Shown here piece by piece: positions 1 to 8,375 of a DNA stretch of 25,534 nt. The notes below the pieces were generated by a model, which worked only from the letters and a program-made list of their open reading frames with translations, was not told the DNA's origin and did no database searches. The stretch covers positions 1-25,534 of the forward strand of contig JBATEX010000090.1 of the NCBI GenBank assembly GCA_049664225.1. The letters run 5' to 3'. The DNA is from JAUVRX01 sp049664225 (lineage in GTDB: Bacteria; Acidobacteriota; Thermoanaerobaculia; Multivoradales; JAHEKO01). The position numbers and the translations under genes were made by a program. Numbering within the stretch: position 1 is the stretch's first letter; every line of letters begins with the position of its first letter.

Positions 1-30
1 GCCTACAGATCCGGGAAATTGACCTCGAGA

Positions 31-60
31 CAGGTCTGACCACCGCGGTGGTCAGACCTG
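31..60. repeat. Perfect 30-bp palindrome
   Basis: The arm CAGGTCTGACCACCG (31-45) is followed immediately by its exact reverse complement (46-60), with no spacer. As DNA it could be a two-fold operator or a cruciform site. As RNA it would be a very stable hairpin on either strand, although no T-run follows on either side. It lies 18 bp from IS-end-like repeats, so it may be the last part of a transcription barrier or a gene tail lying outside the window. The sequence is certain; the function is not. Confidence 0.85.
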
Positions 61-77
61 TGGGAGACTGAAGAAGT

Positions 78-122
78 GTTACCCATGTGGTGATACACAA
101 CCGTTACCTATGTCCTGATACA
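78..122. repeat. Direct repeat pair, possible IS terminus
   Basis: Two 20-nt copies, GTTACCCATGTGGTGATACA (78-97) and GTTACCTATGTCCTGATACA (103-122), match at 17 of 20 positions and are spaced 25 nt apart. Tandem GTTACCYATGT motifs recall the subterminal transposase-binding repeats seen at ends of some IS481/IS3-type elements. That comparison is from memory and was not searched. If right, the element's transposase lies to the left of the window. Confidence 0.45.
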
Positions 123-333
123 GAACACGCACGGGGCTCCCCTACAAAGCCGACGCCGTCCCCCTGCGAACCCCACGTCGGAACCCCATCGACAACGGTC
201 ATGTTTGCTTGGGGCCAACGCCTTCGAGCCACTCGGACGGACCTCCACGAGAAGATGGTCATCCGTTCAGGACCCAAGCCCCAGGACCCAGGGCGATTGG
301 CCCAAGCGGGCGGCCCAGTTTGTGGCCTCTGAC

Positions 334-1713
334 TCAGCTTGGAACGCGGTCGACGGAAATCTCGAGCCGCTTCATCATTTCGTGAAGCGTGGTCGGCTTG
401 ACCCTCAGGAGCTCGGCCGCGGCTTTCTGCACGCCACCGGCGGCCTCCAGGGCCTTGACGATGAGCTGACGCTCGTAGGAGCTGACGGCTTCCTTGAAGG
501 CGACTCCGTTGCTGGGGAGCATTGCGCTCGGGGCCGGTAGGGAATCGGGCTCGCGGACGCTGGGTGGCAGAAGATCCACATCCAGAGTGGAGCCCGACGA
601 AAGTACGACGGCGCGCTCGATCACGTTCTCCAGCTCCCTCACATTGCCGGGCCAACGGTAGTCGAGAAGCAGCTCCATCGCGGCGGAGGAGACCTCCTCC
701 AACGTCTTGTCGTTTTCCTGCGCATACTTGGTCAGGAAAGCTCTGACCAGCAGGGGAATATCCTCGGAGCGCTGCCGCAGAGGAGGCAGTTGAATGGTAA
801 TGACGTTCAGGCGGTAGTAGAGGTCCTCACGGAAGATGCCCTCCTGCACCGACTCCTCGATCAGGGCGTTGGTCGCAGCGATGATCCGGACATCGGTTTT
901 GAGGGTCTCGACACCTCCCAGGCGCATGAACTCCTTTTCCTGGATTACACGCAGGAGCTTCGCCTGGGTATCCAGGGGAATATTGCCGATCTCGTCGAAG
1001 AAGATGGAGCCGCCGTGGGCGAGCTCGAAGAGACCCTTCTTGTTGGAGACTGCACCGGTGAAGGAGCCTTTGACGTGCCCGAAAAGGTTGCTTTCGAGTA
1101 GATCGGCGGGCATTGATCCCGAGTTGACAGTGACAAACGGGCCGCCGGCTCTTCGCGAATGGTGATGGATGGCTTTGGACACGAGCTCTTTGCCAGTGCC
1201 ACTCTCCCCCAAGATCAGGATGTTGCTCTTCGCCGGCGACGCCAGTTGGATCAGCTCGAAAACCTTTTGCATCGGCTTGCTCTTGCCGATGATGTTGTCG
1301 AAGCCGAATCGTTGCCGAAGCTGCTCCTTCAGGGATCGATTCTCGGAGGCCAGCCGATACTGGTCCAGACCCTTGCGGATCGTCAGCAGCACCTCTTCAT
1401 TCTTGAACGGCTTCGGGATGTAGTGGAAGGCGCCCTCTCGCATCGCTTCTATGGCGCCTTCGATGGAGGAAAAGGCGGTGATGACGATAACCACCTGATC
1501 GGGGTCCGAGGCTCGGACCCGTTTCAGGACCTCCAACCCGGAAGTGTCGGGCAGCATCAGATCCAGCAGGATGAGCTCGACTTCTTCTCTCGCCAGCAGG
1601 TCCAGAGCCTCACGCCCGGTGCCGGCGCTGAGCGTCGAATAGCCCTCCTTGGTCAACAGGGAGGTCAGGACGTCTTGCAGGATCTCTTCGTCGTCGACGA
1701 TCAGGATGCTCAT
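334..1713 (-). CDS. Sigma-54-dependent response regulator (NtrC family)
   Basis: This is a 459-aa activator of sigma-54 RNA polymerase that remodels the closed complex by ATP hydrolysis after phosphorylation by its partner kinase. The receiver domain (about 1-120) has the acidic pair D7/D8, phospho-acceptor D51, T79 and K101. The AAA+ domain (about 140-370) has Walker A GESGTGKE (169-176), Walker B FFDEIG (238-243), an arginine-finger region and WPGNVRE (354-360). A Fis-type helix-turn-helix lies at about 412-452. The sigma-54-contacting GAFTGA loop reads GSFTGA (216-221), a conservative variant that should still work. Its ATG overlaps the TGA of the upstream kinase gene in an ATGA, so the two are translationally coupled. 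The length is normal and no lesion is seen. Confidence 0.95.
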   Translation of the reverse strand: MSILIVDDEEILQDVLTSLLTKEGYSTLSAGTGREALDLLAREEVELILLDLMLPDTSGLEVLKRVRASDPDQVVIVITAFSSIEGAIEAMREGAFHYIPKPFKNEEVLLTIRKGLDQYRLASENRSLKEQLRQRFGFDNIIGKSKPMQKVFELIQLASPAKSNILILGESGTGKELVSKAIHHHSRRAGGPFVTVNSGSMPADLLESNLFGHVKGSFTGAVSNKKGLFELAHGGSIFFDEIGNIPLDTQAKLLRVIQEKEFMRLGGVETLKTDVRIIAATNALIEESVQEGIFREDLYYRLNVITIQLPPLRQRSEDIPLLVRAFLTKYAQENDKTLEEVSSAAMELLLDYRWPGNVRELENVIERAVVLSSGSTLDVDLLPPSVREPDSLPAPSAMLPSNGVAFKEAVSSYERQLIVKALEAAGGVQKAAAELLRVKPTTLHEMMKRLEISVDRVPS

Positions 1714-4490
1714 GAGGCTTGCTCGGGTCGCGGCTCGAGGCGGGGAAGCTCGACGATGAATCGACTTCCCTCACCCCGGTGGCTTACGACACGGAGCTCG
1801 CCGCCATGGCGCCGGACGATGTTGTAGCTGATGGACAGACCCAGTCCGGTGCCACCTTCGGCCAGCTTCGTGGAGTAAAAGGGCTGGAAGATCTTGTCCA
1901 ACTCTTTCGTTCCGATTCCCGGACCGTTGTCCTCCACAGAAACGACGATCCACTTGTCTCTTAGTTCGAGCTCCACTCGGAGCTTACCTTGTTTGTCTGT
2001 CTGTGCCATGGCGTCCAGGGCATTGATGACCAGGTTGGTGAAGACCTGCTGCAGCTCACCCTCGTGGCCCAGGACCACGCTCTCCTCTTCCGGCGGGTGC
2101 CACTCGAGCAGCGTGTCACTCTCGAGCAACCGCTCCTTGAGCAATTCCAGGCTCTCTCCGATCAGAGGTCGAAGGGAGACCGGAACCTCGGCATGCTGTC
2201 GATCGCGGGCGAAATCGAGCAGGCTGTTGACGATCCTGGCGGCACGAAACGTCTGTTTCTCCACCTTTTCCAGCAGCTGCCTTCTCGGGTCACCTTCAGG
2301 CGTTTCGGCTAACAGCATCTGTGCATAGCTGGAGATGCCGGTGATGGGGGTGTTGACCTCGTGCGCCACTCCCGCTGCCAACATTCCCAGGGAGGCCAGG
2401 CGCTCTTTTTCCTTCAGGGCGTTCTCCATCGCTACCCGCTGGCTGACATCCTGGACGATGATGACCCGTTGATCATCTTCGGGGCCCTCTTCCAGCGGAG
2501 CCATGGAGATCTGTAGATAGCGCTCCTGTCCTTCAGGATCCTGAAACCGGAGCTCTCGAATCCCGTCACCAGGACTTGGCAGGGAATCCATCGCCAGGAC
2601 TTCCCGGAGCGAGCGTCCCGGGGCCTGTGCAAGGTCGAGACCCACGAGTGAGCCGAAAGCCCGATTGATGGAGCGCAGCACGCCGTTGCCATCGACCACG
2701 GCGATGCCCGCCGGAGAGGATTCGATGATCTGACGGGTGTGGCGCTGCAATCGGTCCACCTCCTCGAGTTGAGTGCTGACCTGCTCGAGCAGTTGAGCGT
2801 TTTCGATCGCCAGAGCCGCCTGATTCAGCACCGTTCGGATCAACTCGAGATCGTCGCTGCTCAGCGGCAAGTCACTCTGCTTGTAGCCAGTCAGGAAGAT
2901 TCCGATCTGGTCGTCTCGTACTCGCAAGGGGAACGCGTACCGGTAGCCGGCCGAGAATAGCCGCTGCTTGGTCGTCAGCTCGTCCGTCGGGAACTCGACC
3001 CCGCTGAGGGCCTCCGCTTCGATGCCCCAGAAGTCGGCTTCGAAATCGTCGAAGCTCAGGATCGGGGGGAGTCCCCTCTGTGGCCGATAGGGAAGCAGTC
3101 GGTCGCCGCTGACCAGGAACAGGGTGGCGTGGTCGAGCTCCACGGCCATCTCGAGCTGGTCGAGCAGGCTGGAACAGAGTCGACCCAGAGAGCGCTCCTC
3201 CAGCATCTGTTGGCCGAAGCGAGCCAGGGCTCGGCGCTTGCTCCATGTGGTGCGATGCTGGAAGCGCTCCAGCGACGAGCTCACGCCACGCCTGGTGGGT
3301 ACGAGAAGTCCCGCAATCACCAGACCCGACAAGAAGGAGGCCAGCGTGCGAGCCACATTGAGCTCGGTCGGAACCACTCGCGTCACCAGCATGTTGGCCA
3401 GCGAGAAACCGATGACACCGACAAGAATGGTGACACTCAGGGAGACCGTGTCGCGGACAATGGCACCTATATCCCAGAGCTTGTAGCGCAGGATCGCGTA
3501 GGCGAATGTCAGAGGCACCAGCGCCAATGGCAAGACGGCGAGGGTCGTTACGGCGGTTGGCCACTGAGCCCCGAAGGTCAGGGGCAACACGTAGAGCGCG
3601 AGGAAAGGAACATAGCCGGCCGCCATTCCAACTGCGATCCAGGTGGCCTGCCGGTGGGGCTCGGGCTGGCTGATACTCCTCAGTCGCCAGATCAGAACCG
3701 CTACCGCCGCCAGCGCGAAGAGCACCAGGTGGTAGAGCTCCAGTTGGTCGAGGACGCCGAGGGCCGTTTCCACCCGGCCACCCAAGAGCCACCGGCCGTC
3801 GAAGAAGATCAGATCGGCCTGCAATGCCAGCAGAAAGGCGCTGGGAAGGTAGAGATACGGAATCAGGCGAGAGAGCTTCTCCTGGCGAATCAGGGGACGC
3901 GGGAAGACCAGGAAGAGGTGAAGCGTCAGGGGTGCGAGAAGAATCCTGGCCACCTCGTCGAGAAGATAGATCCCTCGCCCGGCCAGGTCGTACGGTGGCG
4001 CCGGTGAAGCGATATAGAGGACCGCGGATGCCAGGCACCAGAGGTAGAAGAGGAAAGAAGGTCGACGCTGGTCCCGGAGAAGGGTGTAGATGCCGATCAG
4101 TAGATAGGCGATACCGATGAGCGCCAGGATCAGATAGGGAAGATCGACGGCCAGAGAGGGGAGCTCGTAGCTCACCCTCGCCATCTGCTCTCCGCGCAGG
4201 ACCACGAGCTCACTCGATACCCGCTGCCGCAGGGCACCGGTCGGATCGGCCAACTGCCCGAACTCCTGTCCATTGATCAGGAGGATCTGGTCGCCGACCA
4301 GAAGACCGCTGTCGTCGTGATCAACGGCGGTGACTTGCCAGAAGGCGCCCTTGTCGTCGGCGGTAAACCCCAAGGGTTGGAAGGACGATGCCTTGCGAGA
4401 AAAGCTCAAGCCCGCGAAGGCGATGACCAGGGCGGCCAGGATCAGGGCCGCGATCAGAGGTCTTGCACGAGTTGGAGTTGTTCGTGTCAT
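1710..4490 (-). CDS. Membrane histidine kinase with PDZ-like, 7TM-like, GAF and PAS regions
   Basis: This 926-aa sensor kinase is the partner of the regulator at 334-1713. It has an N-terminal membrane helix (about 11-29), then an extracytoplasmic PDZ-like stretch (about 40-108, with GDQILLINGQ at 66-75). A polytopic region with about eight hydrophobic segments follows (about 117-398), then GAF (about 420-565), a short coiled linker and PAS (about 580-690). The kinase core has an H-box AAGVAHEVNTP with H710, N-box NLVINALDAM (N823), DNGPGIG (854-860) and GTGLGLS (880-886). The polytopic sensor with GAF resembles acidobacterial and PrsK-like kinases, but the PDZ-like insert suggests it senses an envelope peptide or protein. 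It is first in the operon, directly behind a sigma-54-type promoter. The Shine-Dalgarno before the ATG is weak. Confidence 0.93.
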   Translation of the reverse strand: MTRTTPTRARPLIAALILAALVIAFAGLSFSRKASSFQPLGFTADDKGAFWQVTAVDHDDSGLLVGDQILLINGQEFGQLADPTGALRQRVSSELVVLRGEQMARVSYELPSLAVDLPYLILALIGIAYLLIGIYTLLRDQRRPSFLFYLWCLASAVLYIASPAPPYDLAGRGIYLLDEVARILLAPLTLHLFLVFPRPLIRQEKLSRLIPYLYLPSAFLLALQADLIFFDGRWLLGGRVETALGVLDQLELYHLVLFALAAVAVLIWRLRSISQPEPHRQATWIAVGMAAGYVPFLALYVLPLTFGAQWPTAVTTLAVLPLALVPLTFAYAILRYKLWDIGAIVRDTVSLSVTILVGVIGFSLANMLVTRVVPTELNVARTLASFLSGLVIAGLLVPTRRGVSSSLERFQHRTTWSKRRALARFGQQMLEERSLGRLCSSLLDQLEMAVELDHATLFLVSGDRLLPYRPQRGLPPILSFDDFEADFWGIEAEALSGVEFPTDELTTKQRLFSAGYRYAFPLRVRDDQIGIFLTGYKQSDLPLSSDDLELIRTVLNQAALAIENAQLLEQVSTQLEEVDRLQRHTRQIIESSPAGIAVVDGNGVLRSINRAFGSLVGLDLAQAPGRSLREVLAMDSLPSPGDGIRELRFQDPEGQERYLQISMAPLEEGPEDDQRVIIVQDVSQRVAMENALKEKERLASLGMLAAGVAHEVNTPITGISSYAQMLLAETPEGDPRRQLLEKVEKQTFRAARIVNSLLDFARDRQHAEVPVSLRPLIGESLELLKERLLESDTLLEWHPPEEESVVLGHEGELQQVFTNLVINALDAMAQTDKQGKLRVELELRDKWIVVSVEDNGPGIGTKELDKIFQPFYSTKLAEGGTGLGLSISYNIVRRHGGELRVVSHRGEGSRFIVELPRLEPRPEQAS

Positions 4491-4522
4491 TCGCGTGCCC
4501 GCGCTAATCCGAAGGCATTCTT

Positions 4523-4538
4523 AGCAGGAATCATGCCA
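4523..4538 (-). promoter_or_regulatory. Sigma-54 (-24/-12) promoter of the kinase/regulator operon
   Basis: On the minus strand the sequence reads TGGCATG-N4-CTGCT. The GG and GC dinucleotides are correctly spaced (12 nt from the -24 G to the -12 C at 4524). It matches the TGGCACG-N4-TTGCW consensus at all but the less conserved positions. The predicted transcript would start near 4512, leaving a leader of about 22 nt before the ATG at 4490. Small palindromes at 4641-4648 (GAGGCCTC) and 4648-4655 (TCGATCGA), about 120 bp upstream, are possible activator sites. The operon encodes a sigma-54 activator, which supports the call. Confidence 0.7.
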
Positions 4539-4755
4539 CCAAAACGGTTCTTTGAACTCGCGATGGGGCTCTGTTTCCAGGGGTTTACGCATTTCGCTTC
4601 AAGATTTTGGCGGAACTCAAGAATATGGATTCAACAGATTGAGGCCTCGATCGAAACTCCAACAGGACGACTTCCCGACAGCGGGGCTTCGTCGGGCCTG
4701 CCGGCCTCGGATCGAGACGTGTTGTGCAGAGAATCGGGGGAGGTGTAGGCGAGGC

Positions 4756-6726
4756 TCAGAACTTGACTGCCACGCCACCGGTGATGCGCTTGTGGAGCTC
4801 GTCGTCGGCTTCCGCAACCGTCGGTGCGGCTTCAGGCATGCCGCGACTGACTTCCATGTTGAGCTGCACGGCCCAGTCGGCGACGGATTCGCTGAAGATC
4901 ACGAGGTCCTGGCTCAACAGGAGCTGCAGGCGCTCGAGCTCGACGAGGGTGGGTTGGGCCACCCGTTGTTGGCGCCAGCGGCCCTGATGCTGCTCGATCG
5001 GCGTCAGCTGCTGCGCCATGTGGTGGAAAGCCAGCAACACACCGGTAGAAGTCTGCTGGAATCGGGTGTCGAGGGAAGTGACCAGATACCGAACTTCGTT
5101 CTCATATTGAGACCGGTCAGCCGTGCGCAGAATGCCTCCGCCGCCAGCTGCTATGTTGGACCTCAGCGTCGCCAGGATCATGGGGGTGAACTGATGACTG
5201 GCCGAGAACTCCAGCTCCGGAATCTCGTCGCCACTGACCAGGTAGAGGCTCTCGAGCCGGTTGAAGAAGTCCTCGTTGAAGTAGAGGTGAAGCGTCTCGT
5301 CGAATCGCCGGTGGGTGAAGCCCAGGCTCATCTGGTCGAAGTTCTGACCTTTTCGCGCTACCAGCAGTTGGTAGCAGTACTCTTCCGAGTAGCCGCAGGC
5401 GCTGCTGTGTTCCTCGAATAGAACAGGAGCGAATCCCTGGTGGATGGTGTCGACTTGCAGGTCGTGGACCTGGTAGCTGCCCGAGGCGTGAGCCCGCCAG
5501 TTCTGCCCGAGACTGATGACCATCCCACCCGTGGGTGATACTGCCGACAGGTTGCCGTCGCGCAGGGACGACAGGAACCCGGCCTCGATCAGGATTGCCG
5601 GTCTGACCTGCATTCCAGCCTTGCCGAAGACATCGATCCTCTCGGCAGGCAGCGGTGTCACGAGCCCTCCAACCCTGGGGTTGGGCCCGAAGAACTCGGT
5701 CTGCCGGTCGAGATAGCGCACACCAGTCTCGAAGTTGGTACGGGATGTCAACGCCGCTCTGTAGTTGCCCTCGATCCTCCATGAACGGGAGGCATCCGGT
5801 ATGCCGATGGGTTCGATGGGAGCCTGGCGGTAGAAGTTGTTCTCCTCGGTGTAGTGCACCGCGAAATCGGACTGGCCGGTCTCGCCGACGTTCTGAGTCC
5901 AGCTGACGCTGTGGGATTCCAACCCGATATTGGAGAGATCGGCGCTCTTCGAGCCTGGGGAGATCATCCGATTGCTCAGCGAGGTGACGCGGACGGCCGA
6001 CTGGTCGGAGTTCTCCACCTTGACTGAGACCAGCTGCGTTCTTCCGTTGGAAACGGCTGCAGATTCCTCGGTGTTGGCGCCCGGCTGCATCTCGACGAAG
6101 TTGCCGGTAAGGCCGATGTAGAGATCGTTCACCTCACCCTGAATTCCGACACTGCCTCCTGCCAGCTGGGCGTTGCCGATCTCGAGACCCTGTTGCATTC
6201 CCGCCACCGCCTGCATCTCGGTCTCGACATTCCGCGGCTTCAGACGATCGTTGAGTAGAGCGTTGTTGACATCGGCGGTGGCCTCGGCGGCGGCGGTCTC
6301 GATATCTCTCAATACGTCCGAAGGAATGCGGTCTCGAACGGTCCAGAAGCTGTCTTGGTCGGAGGGCGCGGTTGCCGAGTCCTTTTGGAGCTCCATGTCC
6401 AGGAACTGCTGCGCCCGGGCACTGGCCCGTGTCAGCAGCGCGATACTGGGGACGAAGCCGTCCCGGAAGGCGATGACCTTGTACAAGCCCGCTGGGAGGC
6501 TGTCGAATCGGAAGTTGCCTTGCGTGTCGCTGACCACTTTTCGCAGGCTGGTATCACCGAGATGATACGCGTAGACCATGGATTGGGGCAGGGGGGCGGT
6601 GAGGCTCTGGACATGCCCGCTGAGGGCACCGTTTGCGGAGCCGATGACCTCATCGGCAGACACCACCCCGACACCCAGAATGGACAGGGCCAGGACGGCA
6701 AGTAGGGACTTCCTTAAATAGAGCAT
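4756..6726 (-). CDS. Outer-membrane beta-barrel protein with carboxypeptidase-regulatory-like N-domain
   Basis: About 656 aa from the chosen ATG; a TTG two codons earlier is the alternative start. A signal peptide (about 1-24, ending VSA before DE) is followed by a carboxypeptidase-D-regulatory-like (CarboxypepD_reg) beta-sandwich (about 34-110, with TQGNFRFDSLPAGLYKVIAF-type residues). Next is a Ser/Thr/Gln-rich linker, then about 450 residues of alternating aromatic and polar strands ending in a terminal Phe, typical of outer-membrane barrels. It resembles the barrel part of TonB-dependent receptors but is shorter, and I see no clear plug domain or TonB box. The substrate is unknown. It has its own sigma-70-like promoter and sits upstream of, on the same strand as, the kinase/regulator pair, separated by 265 bp. 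Confidence 0.75.
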   Translation of the reverse strand: MLYLRKSLLAVLALSILGVGVVSADEVIGSANGALSGHVQSLTAPLPQSMVYAYHLGDTSLRKVVSDTQGNFRFDSLPAGLYKVIAFRDGFVPSIALLTRASARAQQFLDMELQKDSATAPSDQDSFWTVRDRIPSDVLRDIETAAAEATADVNNALLNDRLKPRNVETEMQAVAGMQQGLEIGNAQLAGGSVGIQGEVNDLYIGLTGNFVEMQPGANTEESAAVSNGRTQLVSVKVENSDQSAVRVTSLSNRMISPGSKSADLSNIGLESHSVSWTQNVGETGQSDFAVHYTEENNFYRQAPIEPIGIPDASRSWRIEGNYRAALTSRTNFETGVRYLDRQTEFFGPNPRVGGLVTPLPAERIDVFGKAGMQVRPAILIEAGFLSSLRDGNLSAVSPTGGMVISLGQNWRAHASGSYQVHDLQVDTIHQGFAPVLFEEHSSACGYSEEYCYQLLVARKGQNFDQMSLGFTHRRFDETLHLYFNEDFFNRLESLYLVSGDEIPELEFSASHQFTPMILATLRSNIAAGGGGILRTADRSQYENEVRYLVTSLDTRFQQTSTGVLLAFHHMAQQLTPIEQHQGRWRQQRVAQPTLVELERLQLLLSQDLVIFSESVADWAVQLNMEVSRGMPEAAPTVAEADDELHKRITGGVAVKF

Positions 6727-6753
6727 CCGCAACAGGTAGCTATACGACTATGC

Positions 6754-6783
6754 ATTATATTTGGATGTGGCGACGAGTGTCAA
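6754..6783 (-). promoter_or_regulatory. Near-consensus sigma-70 promoter of the beta-barrel gene
   Basis: On the minus strand a perfect TTGACA (6783-6778) and a perfect TATAAT (6759-6754) are separated by 18 bp. Transcription would start near 6746, about 20 nt before the ATG at 6726. It is one of the two best sigma-70-type promoters in the window and implies strong constitutive expression. Confidence 0.8.
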
Positions 6784-6840
6784 AGACTCCTTTCCGCTGA
6801 TTCTGCCGCTGGAGAGATAATAAGCAAGACCCAGGCCAAA

Positions 6841-7599
6841 TCAGATCGGCTCCGGTGTCCTGCCGCCAGTGAGGCAAATCACCGAGGTGGCTCCGGAATC
6901 AAGGAGGCGGCCGGTCGCGGCCCCGAGTGTGTTACGAGTCGTAACAACATCGTCCACCAGCAACACCCGGCAACCCTCGATTCGGCTTCGGCCGCTGCGA
7001 GTGGTGGTGAAGGCTCGTCGCAGGTTGGCCGCCCGCGAAGCTCGATCCAGGCCGGTTTGGGGACGAGTGGCGGTATTGCGACGCAGGGCTCGAACCAGAG
7101 GCAATTCGAGCTCGTTGGCTATTGGCCGGGCGATTTCCTCCGCCTGGTTGAAGCCCCGGCTCATATGCCGGCGCCAATGAAGCGGCACCGGAACGACCAG
7201 ATCGACGTCCTCTCTCAGGCACCTGTAGCGAAGACTCAGGGCACGGCCAAGACTTGCGCCGAGAAATGCAAGGCGCCGGAACTTCAATGCGTGGACTACC
7301 TCGACGAGTGGTGGCTCGTAGGACCAAGCGGAGTAGAGTCGCTCGAAAGGAGGTGGAGCTTGTCGACAGGAGCCGCAGAGATAGCCGTCGGGCAGTGGGT
7401 CGGCCTCCAGCTGCCGGCCGCAGCCAGCACACACCGACGGGGGTGTCGGCTGGAGCTGTCGTCTGCAGTCCGAGCACAGCCCCAGTTCCAGGGCTTCGGT
7501 GCCTTCGATTCGATGGCAGGCCACGCAGACGGGCGGGAGGAGAAGCGTCAGCAGCCGAAGGCCGGCTTCCTCGAGCTCGGTTTTCCATGTATGTGACAA
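6841..7599 (-). CDS. comF: ComF family protein (phosphoribosyltransferase-like)
   Basis: This 252-aa protein has four Cys-x2-Cys pairs in its N-terminal half (C25/C28, C42/C45, C57/C60, C75/C78) that would bind zinc. A type-I phosphoribosyltransferase domain follows, with RGFNQAEEIA (148-157) and the PRPP-binding loop VLLVDDVVTT (212-221). ComF proteins take part in DNA uptake during natural transformation; many homologues are of unproven role. The start is a TTG at 7599, supported by GGAG 8 nt upstream. It is read divergently from the plus-strand outer-membrane protein gene. No other competence genes are seen in the window. Confidence 0.9.
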   Translation of the reverse strand: MSHTWKTELEEAGLRLLTLLLPPVCVACHRIEGTEALELGLCSDCRRQLQPTPPSVCAGCGRQLEADPLPDGYLCGSCRQAPPPFERLYSAWSYEPPLVEVVHALKFRRLAFLGASLGRALSLRYRCLREDVDLVVPVPLHWRRHMSRGFNQAEEIARPIANELELPLVRALRRNTATRPQTGLDRASRAANLRRAFTTTRSGRSRIEGCRVLLVDDVVTTRNTLGAATGRLLDSGATSVICLTGGRTPEPI

Positions 7600-7685
7600 A
7601 TGAGTTTCTCCGGCGTACGAGATACTTGAGATGAGAGTAGCGGAGCTCGGATTCCGGGTGACCGCGGCCTACGACCGTCTCCCCG

Positions 7686-7714
7686 TTAAAAGACGGGACA
7701 AAGGTCGGTATACT
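7686..7714 (+). promoter_or_regulatory. Probable sigma-70 promoter for the OMP/hflX unit
   Basis: TTAAAA (7686-7691) and TATACT (7709-7714) are 17 bp apart and would start transcription near 7721, giving a leader of about 70 nt. A CCGTCT/AGACGG inverted repeat (7675-7680 and 7691-7696) overlaps the -35 element and could be an operator. The leader holds an unused GGAGG at about 7732-7736. Confidence 0.45.
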
Positions 7715-7791
7715 TGCCAGTCGAACGAGACGGAGGAATAGGTCGCCCTTTCGAATACGCAAAGTGCGACGGTCCAAGAGCGGGGGAAGAC

Positions 7792-8352
7792 GTGAGACGA
7801 TCGCAGACTTTGGTCGTGATGTTTCTGGCGGGATTGCTGCTGGCTCCTGTAGCCGCCAGTGCCCAGGAGCTCTACTCTTTTACCGGTAGTCTCCTGCTCG
7901 GGGTAGGCGGCTCTTTCGACGAGAGCGAGGCGGGATTTGGCAACCCGTCCTTTCAGCTGGGCTTCTCCCACGTCCTGGAAAAAAGGACCCACGTAGGTTT
8001 CCGACTGGGGTACATCGGCTTCGGCTCCAACGACTACCTCGGAGAGCTCAGAGGAGCCGACCTTACCTATCTCAATGTGGCTGGCGAGTACCGCTCCGCG
8101 AAGAGCTCCTTTTCGGGCAGCCTTCTCGACTCCGGCGTCTACATCGGCCTCGGCGCCTACCAGATGAGCGGCGAGATTGATGACGGAAGGAGCGAAAGCG
8201 GGACTTCGATTGGGCTGGTTCTGGGCTTGACTGGAGACATCGAAATCTCGCCCGATTTTTCTATGAGGATCGAGCTCAGCGGCCACATCCTGAGCTCCGA
8301 TGTCGCCCGATACTTCGGCCTGGCCCAGGTCGGTGTGGTCTATCGCTTCTAG
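7792..8352 (+). CDS. Small outer-membrane beta-barrel protein
   Basis: About 186 aa from a GTG start preceded by a purine-rich GGGGGAAG ribosome site. This start gives a textbook signal peptide (MRRS, hydrophobic core, ASA cleavage before QE at about 24/25). Upstream codons in the same frame would overlap the promoter and spoil the signal, so they were excluded. The mature part is about 160 residues of alternating hydrophobic/polar strands rich in Gly, Ser and Tyr, ending YRF. That is the pattern of 8-stranded OmpA/OmpW/OmpX-like porin-fold proteins. No specific family is recognised. hflX follows after 23 bp, so the two are probably co-transcribed. Confidence 0.75.
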   Translation: MRRSQTLVVMFLAGLLLAPVAASAQELYSFTGSLLLGVGGSFDESEAGFGNPSFQLGFSHVLEKRTHVGFRLGYIGFGSNDYLGELRGADLTYLNVAGEYRSAKSSFSGSLLDSGVYIGLGAYQMSGEIDDGRSESGTSIGLVLGLTGDIEISPDFSMRIELSGHILSSDVARYFGLAQVGVVYRF

Positions 8353-8375
8353 CAAGCAGCTCTCGGCAGTCGAAC

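Larger units (their letters stand above)
1..333. other. Non-coding left edge with repeats
   Basis: No convincing gene is seen here; the open frames overlapping it are shadows of the response regulator. It carries a perfect palindrome (31-60) and a direct repeat pair (78-122), both listed separately. Around 269-291 there is a C-rich stretch with GGACCC and CCAGGACC units, resembling degenerate units of the tandem array at 9783-9933. Both C-rich stretches lie just 3' of a minus-strand two-component operon. Confidence 0.6.

Noticed and set aside
4552..5421. 289-residue plus-strand open frame
   Set aside because: It is antisense to the beta-barrel gene, which has a signal peptide, a strong promoter and clear domain character; the plus frame shows none.
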